NCBI RefSeq assembly: GCF_947036865.1
Contig: NZ_CAMQSF010000014.1
Location: 1 to 64,000, forward strand
Source: an uncultured Caulobacter sp.
GTDB lineage: Bacteria; Pseudomonadota; Alphaproteobacteria; Caulobacterales; Caulobacteraceae
DNA length: 64,000 bases
Direction of reading: 5' to 3'
The notes beneath the pieces were generated by a model that was not told the DNA's origin, did not search any database, and saw nothing but the letters and a program-made list of their open reading frames with translations. Each line of letters begins with the position of its first letter. Position 1 is the stretch's first letter. A program made the translations under genes and the position numbers. Shown in pieces: positions 54,186 through 63,983 of the stretch.

Positions 54186-56249
54186 ATGCCCTTCCCCGCT
54201 TCCCACCCCGCTCTTGAGCGGGCTCTCGCCGCTCAAGGTTACGCCGAGCCCACCCCCGTTCAGGCCGCCGTGCTGGCCGCCGACGCCGCCGACCGCGACC
54301 TGCTGGTCAGCGCCCAGACCGGCTCGGGCAAGACCGTCGCCTTCGGCCTCGCGGCCGCCCCGACCCTGCTGGGCGAGGCCGAGACCTTCGGCCAGGCGGC
54401 CGAGCCGCTGGCCCTGGTGATCGCGCCGACCCGTGAGCTGGCCATGCAGGTCAATCGCGAACTGGCCTGGCTCTATGCCGAAGCCAAGGCCGCGGTGATC
54501 AACTGCGTCGGCGGCATGGACGCCCGCCGCGAGCAGCGCGCGCTGAACTACGGCGCCCACATCGTCGTCGGCACGCCAGGGCGCCTGCGCGACCACATCG
54601 AGCGCGGCCACCTGGATCTCTCCAAGCTGAAGGTCGCCGTCCTCGACGAGGCCGACGAGATGCTGGACATGGGCTTCCGAGAGGATCTCGAGTTCATCCT
54701 CGACGCCGCGCCGCCCGAGCGCCGGACCCTGCTGTTCTCGGCCACCCTGGCCCGCGACATCGTCGAGTTGGCCAAGCGCTATCAGAACGACGCCCTGCGC
54801 ATCGACACCATCGCCCGCGACGAGCCGCACCGCGACATCGAGTACCGCGCCGTGCGCGTGGCCCCCAACGAGGTCGAACACGCGGTCGTCAACCTGCTGC
54901 GCTTCTTCGAAGCCCCCGGCGCGCTGGTGTTCGCCAACACGCGGGAAAGCGTGCGGTCGCTGCACGGCAAGCTGCGCGAGCGCGGCTTCGCCGTCGTCGG
55001 CCTGTCGGGGGAGCTCTCCCAGCGCGAACGCGCCGACGCCCTGCAGGCGCTTCGGGATGGCCACGCCCGCGTCTGCGTCGCCACCGACGTCGCCGCGCGC
55101 GGCCTGGACCTGCCGGACCTCGGCCTGGTGATCCACGCCGAGCTGCCGATCAACAAGGCGACCCTGCTGCACCGCTCGGGCCGCACGGGGCGCGCCGGCA
55201 AGAAGGGCGTCAGCGCCCTGGTCGTCCCCTACACCCGTCGCCGCAAGGCCGAGCAGCTCTTGTACGCGGCCGGCGTCGACGCCGACTGGGGCGGCGCGCC
55301 CAGCGCCGACGCCATCCGCGAGAAGGATCAGGAACGCCTGCTGGAGGATCCGATCTTCTCGGAAGCCTCCACCGAGGAGGACATCGCCCTGGCCGAGGCC
55401 ATGCTGGCCAAGCGCACGCCGGTCGAGATCGCCGCGGCGCTGATCCGCACCCGCCGCGCCAAGCTGCCCTCGCCCGAGGACATCTATGACGATCCGCGCC
55501 ACGGCGCCGATCCGGGTCCCCGCGCCCGCGCCGGGGAGATGGGCGAGCGTCCGCCGCGCGAGCCCCGCGCCGACATGGAAGGCTCCGAGTTGTTCCGGAT
55601 CAGCGTCGGCCGTCGCGGCAACGCCGATCCCAAGTGGCTGATCCCGATGATCTGCCGCCTGGGTCACATCACCAAGAAGGACATCGGCGCGATCCGGATC
55701 TTCGACTACGACACCAAGTTCGAGATCTCCGCCGAGGCGGCGACCAGGTTCGGCGCGGCGGTGCAGGCGACCGTGCGCGAGGACGTGTCGATCACCCCGA
55801 CGGCGGCCCCCGCGCCGCGCGGCGAACGTCCGCCGCGCGATCCCAATGCCCCGCCGCGCGAGTTCAAGCCACGCCCCCCGCGCGGCGAGGGCGACGAGCG
55901 CCCGCAGCGTCCGCCGTTCAAGAAGCGCTTCGAGGATGGCGATCGTCCGCGTGACGTGGCGCCGCGCCCCTATTCGCCCCAGGACTCCGAAGACCGTCCC
56001 AAGCGCGCCTTCAAGCCGCGCCATGAGACGTCTAGCGACGCTCCGCCCCGCGAATTCAAGCCCCGCGCGCCCCGCGAGGATGGCGAGCGCCCGAAGAAGC
56101 CGTTCAAGAAGGGCTTCGGCGACAACGCGGCGGGCCCCAAGCTCTACGCCAAGCCCTATGCCGGCAAGAGCGACGGGCCGGCCAAGCCGTTCAAGGGCCC
56201 CAAGCCCTTCAAGCCGCGCGGCGAGAAGAAGCCGTTAAAGAAGAAGTAG
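54186..56249 (+). CDS. DEAD-box RNA helicase with a DbpA-type RNA-binding domain
   Basis: This 687-residue helicase has the Q motif (PTPVQAAVL), motif I AQTGSGKT, Ia PTREL, Ib TPGR, II DEAD, III SAT, V ATDVAARGLD and VI HRSGRTGRAG. A DbpA-like RNA-binding domain (about 458-530: LFRISVGRRGNADPKWLI) follows, then a long Arg/Pro/Lys-rich disordered tail (about 540-687) with repeated PPREFKPR elements. It resembles DeaD/CsdA, acting in cold-shock, ribosome assembly or RNA decay. The ATG at 54186 is chosen though its ribosome site is weak; a GTG at 54147 is in frame. Confidence 0.93.
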   Translation: MPFPASHPALERALAAQGYAEPTPVQAAVLAADAADRDLLVSAQTGSGKTVAFGLAAAPTLLGEAETFGQAAEPLALVIAPTRELAMQVNRELAWLYAEAKAAVINCVGGMDARREQRALNYGAHIVVGTPGRLRDHIERGHLDLSKLKVAVLDEADEMLDMGFREDLEFILDAAPPERRTLLFSATLARDIVELAKRYQNDALRIDTIARDEPHRDIEYRAVRVAPNEVEHAVVNLLRFFEAPGALVFANTRESVRSLHGKLRERGFAVVGLSGELSQRERADALQALRDGHARVCVATDVAARGLDLPDLGLVIHAELPINKATLLHRSGRTGRAGKKGVSALVVPYTRRRKAEQLLYAAGVDADWGGAPSADAIREKDQERLLEDPIFSEASTEEDIALAEAMLAKRTPVEIAAALIRTRRAKLPSPEDIYDDPRHGADPGPRARAGEMGERPPREPRADMEGSELFRISVGRRGNADPKWLIPMICRLGHITKKDIGAIRIFDYDTKFEISAEAATRFGAAVQATVREDVSITPTAAPAPRGERPPRDPNAPPREFKPRPPRGEGDERPQRPPFKKRFEDGDRPRDVAPRPYSPQDSEDRPKRAFKPRHETSSDAPPREFKPRAPREDGERPKKPFKKGFGDNAAGPKLYAKPYAGKSDGPAKPFKGPKPFKPRGEKKPLKKK

Positions 56250-56260
56250 ACTCCGCCTGA

Positions 56261-56286
56261 AATCCTCCCCCCACTAGGGGAGGATT
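56261..56286. terminator. Bidirectional hairpin between convergent genes
   Basis: AATCCTCCCC pairs perfectly with GGGGAGGATT (10 bp, loop CCACTA). The flanks are weakly U-rich. It sits between the helicase stop and the convergent flavoprotein stop. Confidence 0.7.
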
Positions 56287-56290
56287 GCTG

Positions 56291-57469
56291 CTAAGCCGCC
56301 TGCCCCGCGCTCCACCCCGAGGCCCAGGCCCATTGAAAGTTATAGCCGCCCAGCCAGCCGGTGACGTCGACGACCTCGCCGATGAAGTAGAGGCCCGGAA
56401 CGGCCTTGGCCTGGAGGGTTCGCGAGTCCAGGCCGGCGGTGTCGACGCCGCCCAGGGTGACCTCGGCGGTGCGGTAGCCTTCCGAGCCGACCGGCTTCAC
56501 GGCCCAGGCGTTCACGGCCGCGGCGATCCGAGCCAGGACCTTGTCCGAACAGTCGGCGAGATTGCCGGACGCGCCGGCCTCTTCGGCGATGAGCTGAGCC
56601 AGCCGCGTCGGCACGACCCCGCCAAGCGCCGTGCGCGCCGCCTGGCGGCCGTTGGCGCTCCGCGCGGCCTTGAGGGTCGCCAGCACGTCCGTGCCCGGGG
56701 CCATGTCGACCACGACCTCGTCCCCCTCGCGCCAGTAGGACGAGATCTGCAGGATCGACGGCCCCGAGAGGCCCCGGTGCGTGAACAGCATCCCTTCGCG
56801 GAACCGCGTCTTGCCGCGCGCCACCACGGCGTCCAGCGACACGCCCGACAGCGGCGATAGCCGTTGCAACATGCCCGGCTCGAAGGTCAGGGGCACCAGA
56901 GCCGGTCGCGTCTCGACGACGTCGAGGCCGAACTGCTTGGCGATGTCATAGCCGAGGCCCGTCGCGCCCATCTTCGGGATCGACTTGCCGCCGCTGGCGA
57001 TCACGAGGGACGCGCAGCGCGCGGGGCCTGACGACAGGGCGACCTCGAACCCGTTCTCGATCTTGGCCACGCCACGGACGGCGGTCTCCAGCCGGAGCGA
57101 CGCGCCGGCGGCCTTCATCTCGGCCAGCAGCATGTCGATGATCTGCCTGGCCGAGCCATCGCAGAAGAGCTGGCCCAGGGTCTTTTCGTGATAGGCGATC
57201 CCGTGGCGCTCGACGAGGGCGATGAAGTCGCGGGGCGTGTAGCGCCGCAAGGCCGAGACGCAGAACTTCGGATTGGCCGACAGGAAGTTGGCGGGCGAAG
57301 CGCCGAGATTGGTGAAGTTGCATCGCCCGCCGCCGCTGATGCGTATTTTCTCTCCCGGCGCCTTGGCGTGATCGATCACCAGCACCGAGCGTCCGCGCTT
57401 GCCGGCCTCGATGGCGCACATCATGCCGGCCGCGCCCGCGCCGATGACTAGAACGTCGACTGTTTCCAC
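56291..57469 (-). CDS. BaiN/HI0933-family FAD-dependent oxidoreductase
   Basis: This 392-residue flavoprotein has the FAD motif VLVIGAGAAGMMCAIEAGKRGRSV and the family signatures GGGRCNFTN, GGKSIPKMGATGLGYDIAKQFG and, at the end, GLYFIGEVVDVTGWLGGYNFQWAWASG. The last is diagnostic for the HI0933-like group. The physiological substrate is unclear in most bacteria. It starts at GTG. Confidence 0.92.
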   Translation of the reverse strand: METVDVLVIGAGAAGMMCAIEAGKRGRSVLVIDHAKAPGEKIRISGGGRCNFTNLGASPANFLSANPKFCVSALRRYTPRDFIALVERHGIAYHEKTLGQLFCDGSARQIIDMLLAEMKAAGASLRLETAVRGVAKIENGFEVALSSGPARCASLVIASGGKSIPKMGATGLGYDIAKQFGLDVVETRPALVPLTFEPGMLQRLSPLSGVSLDAVVARGKTRFREGMLFTHRGLSGPSILQISSYWREGDEVVVDMAPGTDVLATLKAARSANGRQAARTALGGVVPTRLAQLIAEEAGASGNLADCSDKVLARIAAAVNAWAVKPVGSEGYRTAEVTLGGVDTAGLDSRTLQAKAVPGLYFIGEVVDVTGWLGGYNFQWAWASGWSAGQAA

Positions 57470-57504
57470 GCGATCGTTCGACCGGACGGCGGCCGGGAAG
57501 TCAA

Positions 57505-59349
57505 TCAGCTCGCGCGACGATAGCCCGGACGCGCGTCGACCCGGGGTCGCGACGCACCGGCGTCCTGAGTGACCCGGAAGCGGCGGATCATCCGCACCAG
57601 GCCGTCGATATCGGTCTTCAGGGCGTGGCTCACGGCGGTGGCCTGCTCGACCATTGCGGCGTTCTGCTGGATGCCCTGGTCCATCTGGTTGACCGCCAGA
57701 TTGACCTCGTTCAGCCCGGTGGCCTGCTCGCGGGCGGAGGCGGCCAGCTCGGAGACCAGAGCGTCGATCTCCCCGACCTTGGCCACGATGCCGTCCAGCG
57801 CCTCGCCGGTCTGACCGACCAGGCGGACGCCCTCGTCGACCTGGGCGGTGGAGGCGCCGATCAGGCCCTTGATTTCCCGGGCGGCGTCGGCCGAGCGCTG
57901 GGCCAGCGCCCGCACTTCCTGGGCGACGACGGCGAAGCCCTTGCCGCTCTCCCCGGCCCGCGCGGCCTCGACCCCGGCGTTCAGCGCCAGAAGGTTGGTC
58001 TGGAACGCGATCTCGTCGATGACGCCGACGATGGCGCCGATCTTCGTCGAGGAGGCCTCGATCCCGCTCATGGCCGCGACGGCGCCCCGGACGACCTCGC
58101 CCGACCGCTCGGCCTCGGAGCGGGTGGCGGTGACGACGCGGCTGGCCTCACCCGCGCCCTGAGACGCGCGGCGAACGGTGGCGGTGATCTCGTCGAGCGC
58201 CGCGGCGGTCTCTTCCAGGCTGGCGGCCTGTTGCTCGCTGCGGCGCGCGGTGTTGTCGGCCGCGGAGGCGATCTCGTCGGCGCTGGCGCCGACGCTGCCG
58301 GCCAGGGCGACGACGCCGCTCATGGCTTCGTCGAGCTGGGCCATGGCGGCGTTAAAGTCCTCGCGAATGGCCTCATAGCCCTTGGGGAAGGCGTCGCTGA
58401 GACGGACGGTCAGGTCGCCGTTCGACAGACGCGACAGCGCGTCGGCGAGACGCTCCATCGCGAAGGCCTGGTCGCGCGCGGCGGCCGACGAAATGGCTTC
58501 GTTGCGCGTCCGCTCGCTCTCCGTGGCCGCGACCGCGCGCGCTTGTTCGGCCTCGGCCGTCCGCAGGGCCACGGCGTTGTCCTTGAACACCTGGACCGCC
58601 CGCGCCATCAGGCCGATCTCGTCCTTGCGCCCAGCGCCGACGACCTCGACGGCCAGCTGGCCCTCCGCCAGGCCTGTCATGGTCGTGGACAAAGCGCGCA
58701 CCGGCCGCGAGATCTTCGAGGCGCCGATCCAGAGGGCGAAGCCCATCCCTCCGGCGGCGGCGCCAAGGCCGAACAGCAGGGTGAGCCACGAGCCCATGGC
58801 CGCCGACTTGCTGGCGCTGGCGACCATGGCGGCCGTCTGCTTGTTGTAGACATCGCCCCAGGCCTTGCCTTCCTTGGCCAGGGCCTCGATCGCCGGATCA
58901 GCCTGGCTCATCACGCCGATGGCGCCCGCGTCGTCGTTCTTCAGGGCGAGGTCGGCGGCCGATCGGGCCTGGGCGTAGACGGCGTCCAGCTTGGCCTTCA
59001 TCTCCGCGGCGTAGTCGGCGGTCGCGGGATCGGCGGCGGCGATCTTGTCGAGACTTTCCTTGCCCTCGCCGTAGACCTTATCGAGCTCGGACGACGCGTG
59101 AGCTGCGGTCGTCGAGGCGCCGTCATAGGTGATCACGCGGTGGGCCGCGTAGCCCATCATGCTGAGCCGGCGCAGGAACCGGGCCGACTGCACCTCGGCG
59201 GGCGAGCGGTGAGCGACCAGTTGCTCGGTGGCCGCGTCCGCCCGCTTCTGTTGCCAGACGCCAAGGCCCGCGCAAGCCACCGTGGCGACGGCGAGGACCG
59301 CCGCCGGCAGCAGGACCTTCGCCGAAATTCTCAGGTCGTCCAACTTCAC
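57505..59349 (-). CDS. Methyl-accepting chemotaxis protein
   Basis: This 614-residue chemoreceptor has an N-terminal transmembrane helix (about 12-30), a periplasmic helical domain (30-180), a second membrane helix (about 185-210), HAMP regions and the signalling hairpin with tip sequence [20 protein letters not shown]. No CheB/CheR-type NWETF tail is present. The GTG at 59349 has a GGGGGAG site upstream and is preferred to a TTG at 59364. The ligand is unknown. Confidence 0.93.
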   Translation of the reverse strand: MKLDDLRISAKVLLPAAVLAVATVACAGLGVWQQKRADAATEQLVAHRSPAEVQSARFLRRLSMMGYAAHRVITYDGASTTAAHASSELDKVYGEGKESLDKIAAADPATADYAAEMKAKLDAVYAQARSAADLALKNDDAGAIGVMSQADPAIEALAKEGKAWGDVYNKQTAAMVASASKSAAMGSWLTLLFGLGAAAGGMGFALWIGASKISRPVRALSTTMTGLAEGQLAVEVVGAGRKDEIGLMARAVQVFKDNAVALRTAEAEQARAVAATESERTRNEAISSAAARDQAFAMERLADALSRLSNGDLTVRLSDAFPKGYEAIREDFNAAMAQLDEAMSGVVALAGSVGASADEIASAADNTARRSEQQAASLEETAAALDEITATVRRASQGAGEASRVVTATRSEAERSGEVVRGAVAAMSGIEASSTKIGAIVGVIDEIAFQTNLLALNAGVEAARAGESGKGFAVVAQEVRALAQRSADAAREIKGLIGASTAQVDEGVRLVGQTGEALDGIVAKVGEIDALVSELAASAREQATGLNEVNLAVNQMDQGIQQNAAMVEQATAVSHALKTDIDGLVRMIRRFRVTQDAGASRPRVDARPGYRRAS

Positions 59350-59534
59350 GAGCGTCTCCCCCAATACGCGCGGGACACCGGTGTCATGCGAATCACGCCG
59401 CCCGGTTGCAATCTCCTCATCAGGATCGGGTCGGGAGCGTAAATGCTCTCTTAAGACAGTCCCGGCCCCTTGACCTGAGCGTGGGCGGCGTTACGACGCA
59501 CGCCCTCCCGCCCCGACAGCCTCCGAGCCCCGCC

Positions 59535-60851
59535 ATGACGGCCGCTTCCCCCACGCCGACGATCGGCGTCGACTTCGGCACGACCAACACCGTGGTCTCG
59601 ATGACCCACGGCGGCGAGGCGCGTCTGGTCCGCTTCTCGATCGACAATCGCGATCTCTTCGCCTTCCGTTCGGCGCTCAGTTTCCACGCCACCCAGGGCG
59701 CGGGCGGCCAGGAACGGGTGGTCGAGGCCGGTCCGTGGGCGATCGAGGCCTATCTGGAGGATCCGCTGGAGACGCGGTTCATCCAGTCCTTCAAGACCTT
59801 CGCCGCCTCGCAGGCCTTCACCGAGACGCGAATTCTCGACAAGCGCTACCTGTTCGAGGACCTGCTGGCGGCGTTCCTGCTGCGTCTGAAGGACCACGCC
59901 GGCGACCAGCTCGCCGCCCTGCCCCCGCGCGTCATCGTCGGCCGGCCCGTGACCTTCGCCGGAACCTCGCCGAACGAAGCCCTGGCCCTGACGCGCTATG
60001 AGGAGGCGTTCAAACGGCTGGGCTTCACGGATATCCGCTACGCGTACGAGCCCGTCGGCGCGGCCTTCTTCTTCGCGCGGCAATTGCAGGTCGACGCGAC
60101 GGTGCTGGTCGCGGACTTCGGCGGCGGCACCTCGGACTTCTCGCTGGTGCGGTTCGAGCGCGCCTCGGACGGGACGCTGCGGTCGACGCCATTGTCGCGG
60201 TCGGGCGTGGGCGTGGCCGGCGACGCCTTCGACTATCGGATCATCGACCAGCTGGTCTCGCCCGCCCTGGGCAAGGGCTCGTCGTACCGGTCGTTCTCGA
60301 ACACCCTGCCGATCCCGCAGCGCTATTACGCCGCCTTCGCCCGTTGGGACCAACTGGCGCTGCTGCGCGCCTCGAAGGACATGCGCGACATCCGCGCCCT
60401 GGAGCGCAGCGCGCTGGAGCCCGACAAGATCGCCGCCCTGATCGAGGTGCTGGACGGCAATCACGGCTACGCGCTCTATCGGTCGGTCTCGGCGCTGAAG
60501 GAGGCGCTGTCGAGCCAGACGGAGGCGACCTTCCGGTTCGAGGCTGGCTCGGTCGAGATCGAAAGGCCGGTGGCGCGCCGAGACTTCGAGGGCTGGATCG
60601 CCCCCGAGCTCGCCGCCATCGAAAGGGCCGTCGGCGAGGCGCTCGACGGCGCGGGTCTAACCGAGGCCAGCGTCGACCGGGTGTTCCTGACCGGCGGCAG
60701 CTCCTTCGTGCCCGCCGTGCGCGAGATCTTTCTGCGCCGGTTCGGCGGCGACAAGATCGAGACGGGCGGCGAGTTCGAGTCGATCGCCTCGGGCCTCGCC
60801 TTGATCGGCCGAGAGCCGGATCTGGATCTCTGGACCCAGCGCGCCGGCTGA
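59535..60851 (+). CDS. Short Hsp70-like protein (YegD type)
   Basis: This 438-residue actin/Hsp70-fold ATPase has phosphate-1 GVDFGTTNTVVSM, phosphate-2 VADFGGGTSDFSLV and the adenosine motif VFLTGGSSFVPAVREIF. It ends just after the nucleotide-binding domain and lacks the DnaK substrate-binding and lid domains, as in YegD. The partner is unknown. The ATG at 59535 lies 185 bp from the divergent chemoreceptor; no other gene is in that gap. The octapeptide-repeat gene follows in the same direction after 88 bp. Confidence 0.9.
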   Translation: MTAASPTPTIGVDFGTTNTVVSMTHGGEARLVRFSIDNRDLFAFRSALSFHATQGAGGQERVVEAGPWAIEAYLEDPLETRFIQSFKTFAASQAFTETRILDKRYLFEDLLAAFLLRLKDHAGDQLAALPPRVIVGRPVTFAGTSPNEALALTRYEEAFKRLGFTDIRYAYEPVGAAFFFARQLQVDATVLVADFGGGTSDFSLVRFERASDGTLRSTPLSRSGVGVAGDAFDYRIIDQLVSPALGKGSSYRSFSNTLPIPQRYYAAFARWDQLALLRASKDMRDIRALERSALEPDKIAALIEVLDGNHGYALYRSVSALKEALSSQTEATFRFEAGSVEIERPVARRDFEGWIAPELAAIERAVGEALDGAGLTEASVDRVFLTGGSSFVPAVREIFLRRFGGDKIETGGEFESIASGLALIGREPDLDLWTQRAG

Positions 60852-60939
60852 GCGCGCCTCGTCGCATGGCGAGCGCGCGGGCTTTCGCCTAAGCTTTACG
60901 AGATCGATTCGCATCGCGAACCTCGGGGGCTCGACGTCA

Positions 60940-62535
60940 GTGCCGATCTCGTACCTGTCCGCAGCCCAGATCGCCGCCCTGTCGGCCACCACGATCACGC
61001 ACCTGTCGACCACCAAGCTGGGAAGCTTGGCCAGCACCCAGGTCGCCGCGATCTCGAACACCGCGATCGGCAGCCTTTCGGCGTCCCAGGTCTCCGCGTT
61101 GTCCAACACGGCGGTCAAGGGCCTGACGGCGACGCAGATCCCCGCCTTCGCCCCGAACCTGATCTTCGACGTCAACCAGCTGGCGGCCTTCAGCGGCGCC
61201 CAGCTCAACGCCCTGACCTCCACCCAGCTGGCCAAGCTGGACGCCGCGCGCCTGGACGCGCTGAGCGCCGCCCAGGTCGGCGCTCTCGACGGCACGCACT
61301 TCAGCGCGCTGGACGCCACCCAGATCGCGGCCTTGGACACCACCCAGCTGACCCAGCTCGGCGCCACGACGATCGGGGCGCTGTCGGCCGATGACCTGGG
61401 CGAGCTCTGGCCCGATCAGATCCAGGCGTTTTCGGCGTCGCAGATCGCCGCCCTGCCCGCGACCCTGATCCCGGCGCTGGACGAAGAGCAGTTCGCCGCG
61501 CTGACCGACACCCAGCTCAAGGCGTTGACGCCTAGCCAGGTCGCCGCCCTGTCGAGCGATCAGATTGGAAGCCTCGGGACGGATGTCTCGCTGTTGTCGG
61601 CGACGCAGCTGGGCGGCCTCACCCGCGACCAGACCGCCACCCTCTCGAACGCTCAGGTCGCGGCGTTGACCACGACGCAGTTGGCCGGCCTCAGCGGAAC
61701 GGGTCTGGGCGCGCTGTCGACCACCCAGATCGCGGCCTTCGACGCGACCCGGATCGCGGCGCTGACGGCGACCCAGATCCGCGCGCTCAGCGCGACCGAT
61801 TTCGGCAAGCTGACGGCGACGCAGGTGGCGGGTTTCACCGCCTCCCAGCTCGGCGCCTTGTCGACGACCAACCTTAACGCCCTGACGGCCAGCCAGATCG
61901 CGGGCTTGAGCGCGACGCAGCTCGGCGGCTTGACCAGTACGCAGATCGGCGGGCTGTCGGCCACCGACTTCGCCGAGCTGAGCGCCACCCAGGTGCAAGG
62001 CCTGACGGCGACGCAAATCGGCGGGCTGTCGGCGGCCAATCTGTCGGGCCTGAGCGCTGCCCAGGTCCAGGCCCTTTCCACGACCCAGGTCGGCGGACTC
62101 ACCGCCACCCAGATCGGCGCCCTGACCACCACGGACATCGGCGAGTTCTCGACGACCCAGATCGGCGCCCTTTCCGCCAGCCAGCTCGGCGCCTTCTCGG
62201 TGACCGATCTGGCGGCGTTGTCGACGTCGCAGGTCTCGGCGCTGACGCCCTCGACGCTGAAGGGGCTGTCGGCGTTCCAGATGCGCAGCCTTTCGCCGAC
62301 CGCCTTCGCCCAGCTCAGCGCCACCCAGGTGCAGGGCCTGACCGCGACTCAGCTCGGCTCGCTGTCGACCACGGTGATCGCCGGCCTGACGACCTCCCAG
62401 ATCGGCTATCTGTTGCCCGCCCAGATTCCCGGCCTGACCGTGACCCAGCTGGACTGGCTGTCGACCACGAACCTGGCGGCGATGACGCCGCTGCAGGTCG
62501 GGGCCTTCACGCCGGCCCAGGTGGAAAGCCTCTAG
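60940..62535 (+). CDS. Octapeptide-repeat protein, function unknown
   Basis: This 531-residue protein starts at GTG and consists of a 5-residue lead (MPISY), 66 tandem units, and a final Leu. The unit consensus is L-[ST]-x-[TS]-Q-[ILV]-x-[AG]. Only unit 10 (6 residues) and unit 27 (7 residues) deviate in length. There is no signal peptide, transmembrane helix, cysteine or separate domain. In units 32-64 the Gln of position 5 is replaced in units 32, 36, 39, 43, 46, 50, 53, 57, 60 and 64, a 4-3-4-3 rhythm giving a 56-residue super-repeat. Isolated replacements also occur at 34 and 55. A regular solenoid or long fibrous structure is likely. Export could be by a type I system or by cell lysis (speculative). 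No homologous family was recognised. Confidence 0.85.
   Translation: MPISYLSAAQIAALSATTITHLSTTKLGSLASTQVAAISNTAIGSLSASQVSALSNTAVKGLTATQIPAFAPNLIFDVNQLAAFSGAQLNALTSTQLAKLDAARLDALSAAQVGALDGTHFSALDATQIAALDTTQLTQLGATTIGALSADDLGELWPDQIQAFSASQIAALPATLIPALDEEQFAALTDTQLKALTPSQVAALSSDQIGSLGTDVSLLSATQLGGLTRDQTATLSNAQVAALTTTQLAGLSGTGLGALSTTQIAAFDATRIAALTATQIRALSATDFGKLTATQVAGFTASQLGALSTTNLNALTASQIAGLSATQLGGLTSTQIGGLSATDFAELSATQVQGLTATQIGGLSAANLSGLSAAQVQALSTTQVGGLTATQIGALTTTDIGEFSTTQIGALSASQLGAFSVTDLAALSTSQVSALTPSTLKGLSAFQMRSLSPTAFAQLSATQVQGLTATQLGSLSTTVIAGLTTSQIGYLLPAQIPGLTVTQLDWLSTTNLAAMTPLQVGAFTPAQVESL
60955..62532 (+). repeat. 24-nt coding tandem repeat array (66 units)
   Basis: Protein-coding array with an 8-codon unit and a second-order 168-nt (7-unit) periodicity seen best in units 29-63 (about 61618-62457). 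Units are diverged at the nucleotide level, so the array is old or selected for protein structure rather than recently expanded. Confidence 0.9.
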
Positions 62536-62584
62536 ACAGCGCGCCAGCGCGGGCGTCTGATCGAAACGCAAGCCGGAGGCTTCC

Positions 62585-63067
62585 ATGGCCCGTGTCGCCT
62601 ACGCCCTCCTCGCGGTCGGCCTCCTGGCCGCCGCGCCCGCCCTGGCCCAGACGGGGCCGATCGGCGCCGCCGGCCGCTGGACGATCGACCTGAAGGCCTC
62701 CCGCTTCAACGAGGCCCTGACCGGTCCCGCCCCGACGGCGGCCGAGGTCGACATCACCAAGGACGACGGCAAGAGCCTGGCCTGGACGCTGATCGAGGAG
62801 GACGAGGCCGGTCTCGCCGCCCTTCAGTTCGCCGACGCGCCGCTGGACGGAACGCCCGTCAAGGCCGTCGTCAATACGCAGATCGTCGAGATCACCGTCC
62901 GGCGCGAGGGCCGGAACGCCATAACGGCCGTCACCACCAACAAGACCGGACGCAAGCAGTCGATGCGGGTCTGGCTGTCCGATCCCGACACCCTGCGGGT
63001 CGAACAGGATGTCGACGGCATCCCAGGGCCGCCGGACCAGAGTCTGACATTCCGCCGCGTGCGGTAG
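62585..63067 (+). CDS. Small exported protein, unknown function
   Basis: This 160-residue protein has a signal peptide (cleavage after APALA-Q, about residue 21) and a beta-rich mature domain (GRWTIDLKASRFNEALTGPAP, KQSMRVWLSDPDTLRVEQDV) that looks like the small lipocalin-like or exported single-domain proteins common in Caulobacter. No catalytic residue was recognised. It has a GGAGG site and is 49 nt after the repeat gene, so co-transcription is possible. Confidence 0.75.
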   Translation: MARVAYALLAVGLLAAAPALAQTGPIGAAGRWTIDLKASRFNEALTGPAPTAAEVDITKDDGKSLAWTLIEEDEAGLAALQFADAPLDGTPVKAVVNTQIVEITVRREGRNAITAVTTNKTGRKQSMRVWLSDPDTLRVEQDVDGIPGPPDQSLTFRRVR

Positions 63068-63083
63068 CGAGGCTCGCCGAGCT

Positions 63084-63983
63084 CTACGCCCGGCCCAAGG
63101 TCCGGGTGAGATAGGCGGCCAGGGCGTCGACCCGCGCGGGTCTCGGCCCGCCGGGGGGCATGACCAGGTGCAGCGCGATCGGCGCCGAGGTCCAGTCGGT
63201 CAGGATCTCCTCAAGCAGGCCGGCCGCCAAGGCGTCGCCGACGATGAAGTCCGGCAGCACCGCCACCCCGGCCCCGGCGACCAGCGCGGGCACCATCACG
63301 TCGCCGTTGTTGGCGCGCAGCACCGACCTGGGCCGCACCGCCGCCTCCTCGCCGTTCGCCTTCTGGAAGCGCCAGGTCTCTGGCGTGGACTGATGGCCGT
63401 AGGTCAGGCCCCGATGATCGGCGAGGCCCGCCGGATGTGTCGGGCGGCCGTTCTTGTCCCAATAGGCGGGCGCGGCGACGACGTGGCGTTTGATCGTCCG
63501 CAGGCGGCGCGCGACCAGCGAACTGTCGGGCAAGGCCGCGACGCGCAGGGCCAGATCGAAGCCCAATCCCACCAGGTCCACGGTGGCGTCCGACAGGTGC
63601 AGTTCCACCGACACCTCGGGATAGGCGTCCAGGAACGCCGGCAGAACGGGACCCAGCGTGGTGATGCCCAGCGACATCGGCGCGGCCAGCCGCACCACGC
63701 CGCGCGGGGCCGAGGACTGGCTGGACGCCTCCTCCTCGGCGGCCTGGGCCTCGGCCAGCACGCGGGCGGCGCGCTCGACCAGGGACTGGCCGGCGTCGGT
63801 CAGGGCCAGGCGCCGGGAGGTGCGGTTGAAGAGCCGCGCGCCCAACCGCTCCTCCAGCCGGGTCACCGCCTTGGAGACAGTGGCCTTGGACATGGCCAGG
63901 TCGTCGGCGGCGGCGGCGAAGGACCGCAGCTCGACCACCTTGGCGAAAACGGCGAGGCCTTCGAGATCCGGGAGCTTGGACAT
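63084..63983 (-). CDS. LysR-family transcriptional regulator
   Basis: This 299-residue regulator has a winged helix (LEGLAVFAKVVELRSFAAAADDLAMSKATVSKAVTRLEERLGARLFNRTSRRLALTDAG) of the common CrgA-like subgroup and a substrate-binding domain. The effector is unknown. Its target may be a divergent gene beyond the window end (63984-64000 is upstream sequence). It is convergent with the small exported protein, 16 nt apart. Confidence 0.92.
   Translation of the reverse strand: MSKLPDLEGLAVFAKVVELRSFAAAADDLAMSKATVSKAVTRLEERLGARLFNRTSRRLALTDAGQSLVERAARVLAEAQAAEEEASSQSSAPRGVVRLAAPMSLGITTLGPVLPAFLDAYPEVSVELHLSDATVDLVGLGFDLALRVAALPDSSLVARRLRTIKRHVVAAPAYWDKNGRPTHPAGLADHRGLTYGHQSTPETWRFQKANGEEAAVRPRSVLRANNGDVMVPALVAGAGVAVLPDFIVGDALAAGLLEEILTDWTSAPIALHLVMPPGGPRPARVDALAAYLTRTLGRA

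Noticed and set aside
60940..62535. CRISPR-like array
   Set aside because: The periodicity is 24 nt in a coding frame with diverged units and no spacers, so it is a protein repeat.
60937..62586. 549-residue Arg/Gly/Gln-rich minus-strand ORF antisense to the repeat gene
   Set aside because: Its repeats are only the reverse-frame reflection of the plus-strand octapeptide array. It has no plausible start signal and its composition (RRQxADLGR) is typical of GC-rich antisense frames. The plus frame has hydrophobic periodicity and a 66-unit register.
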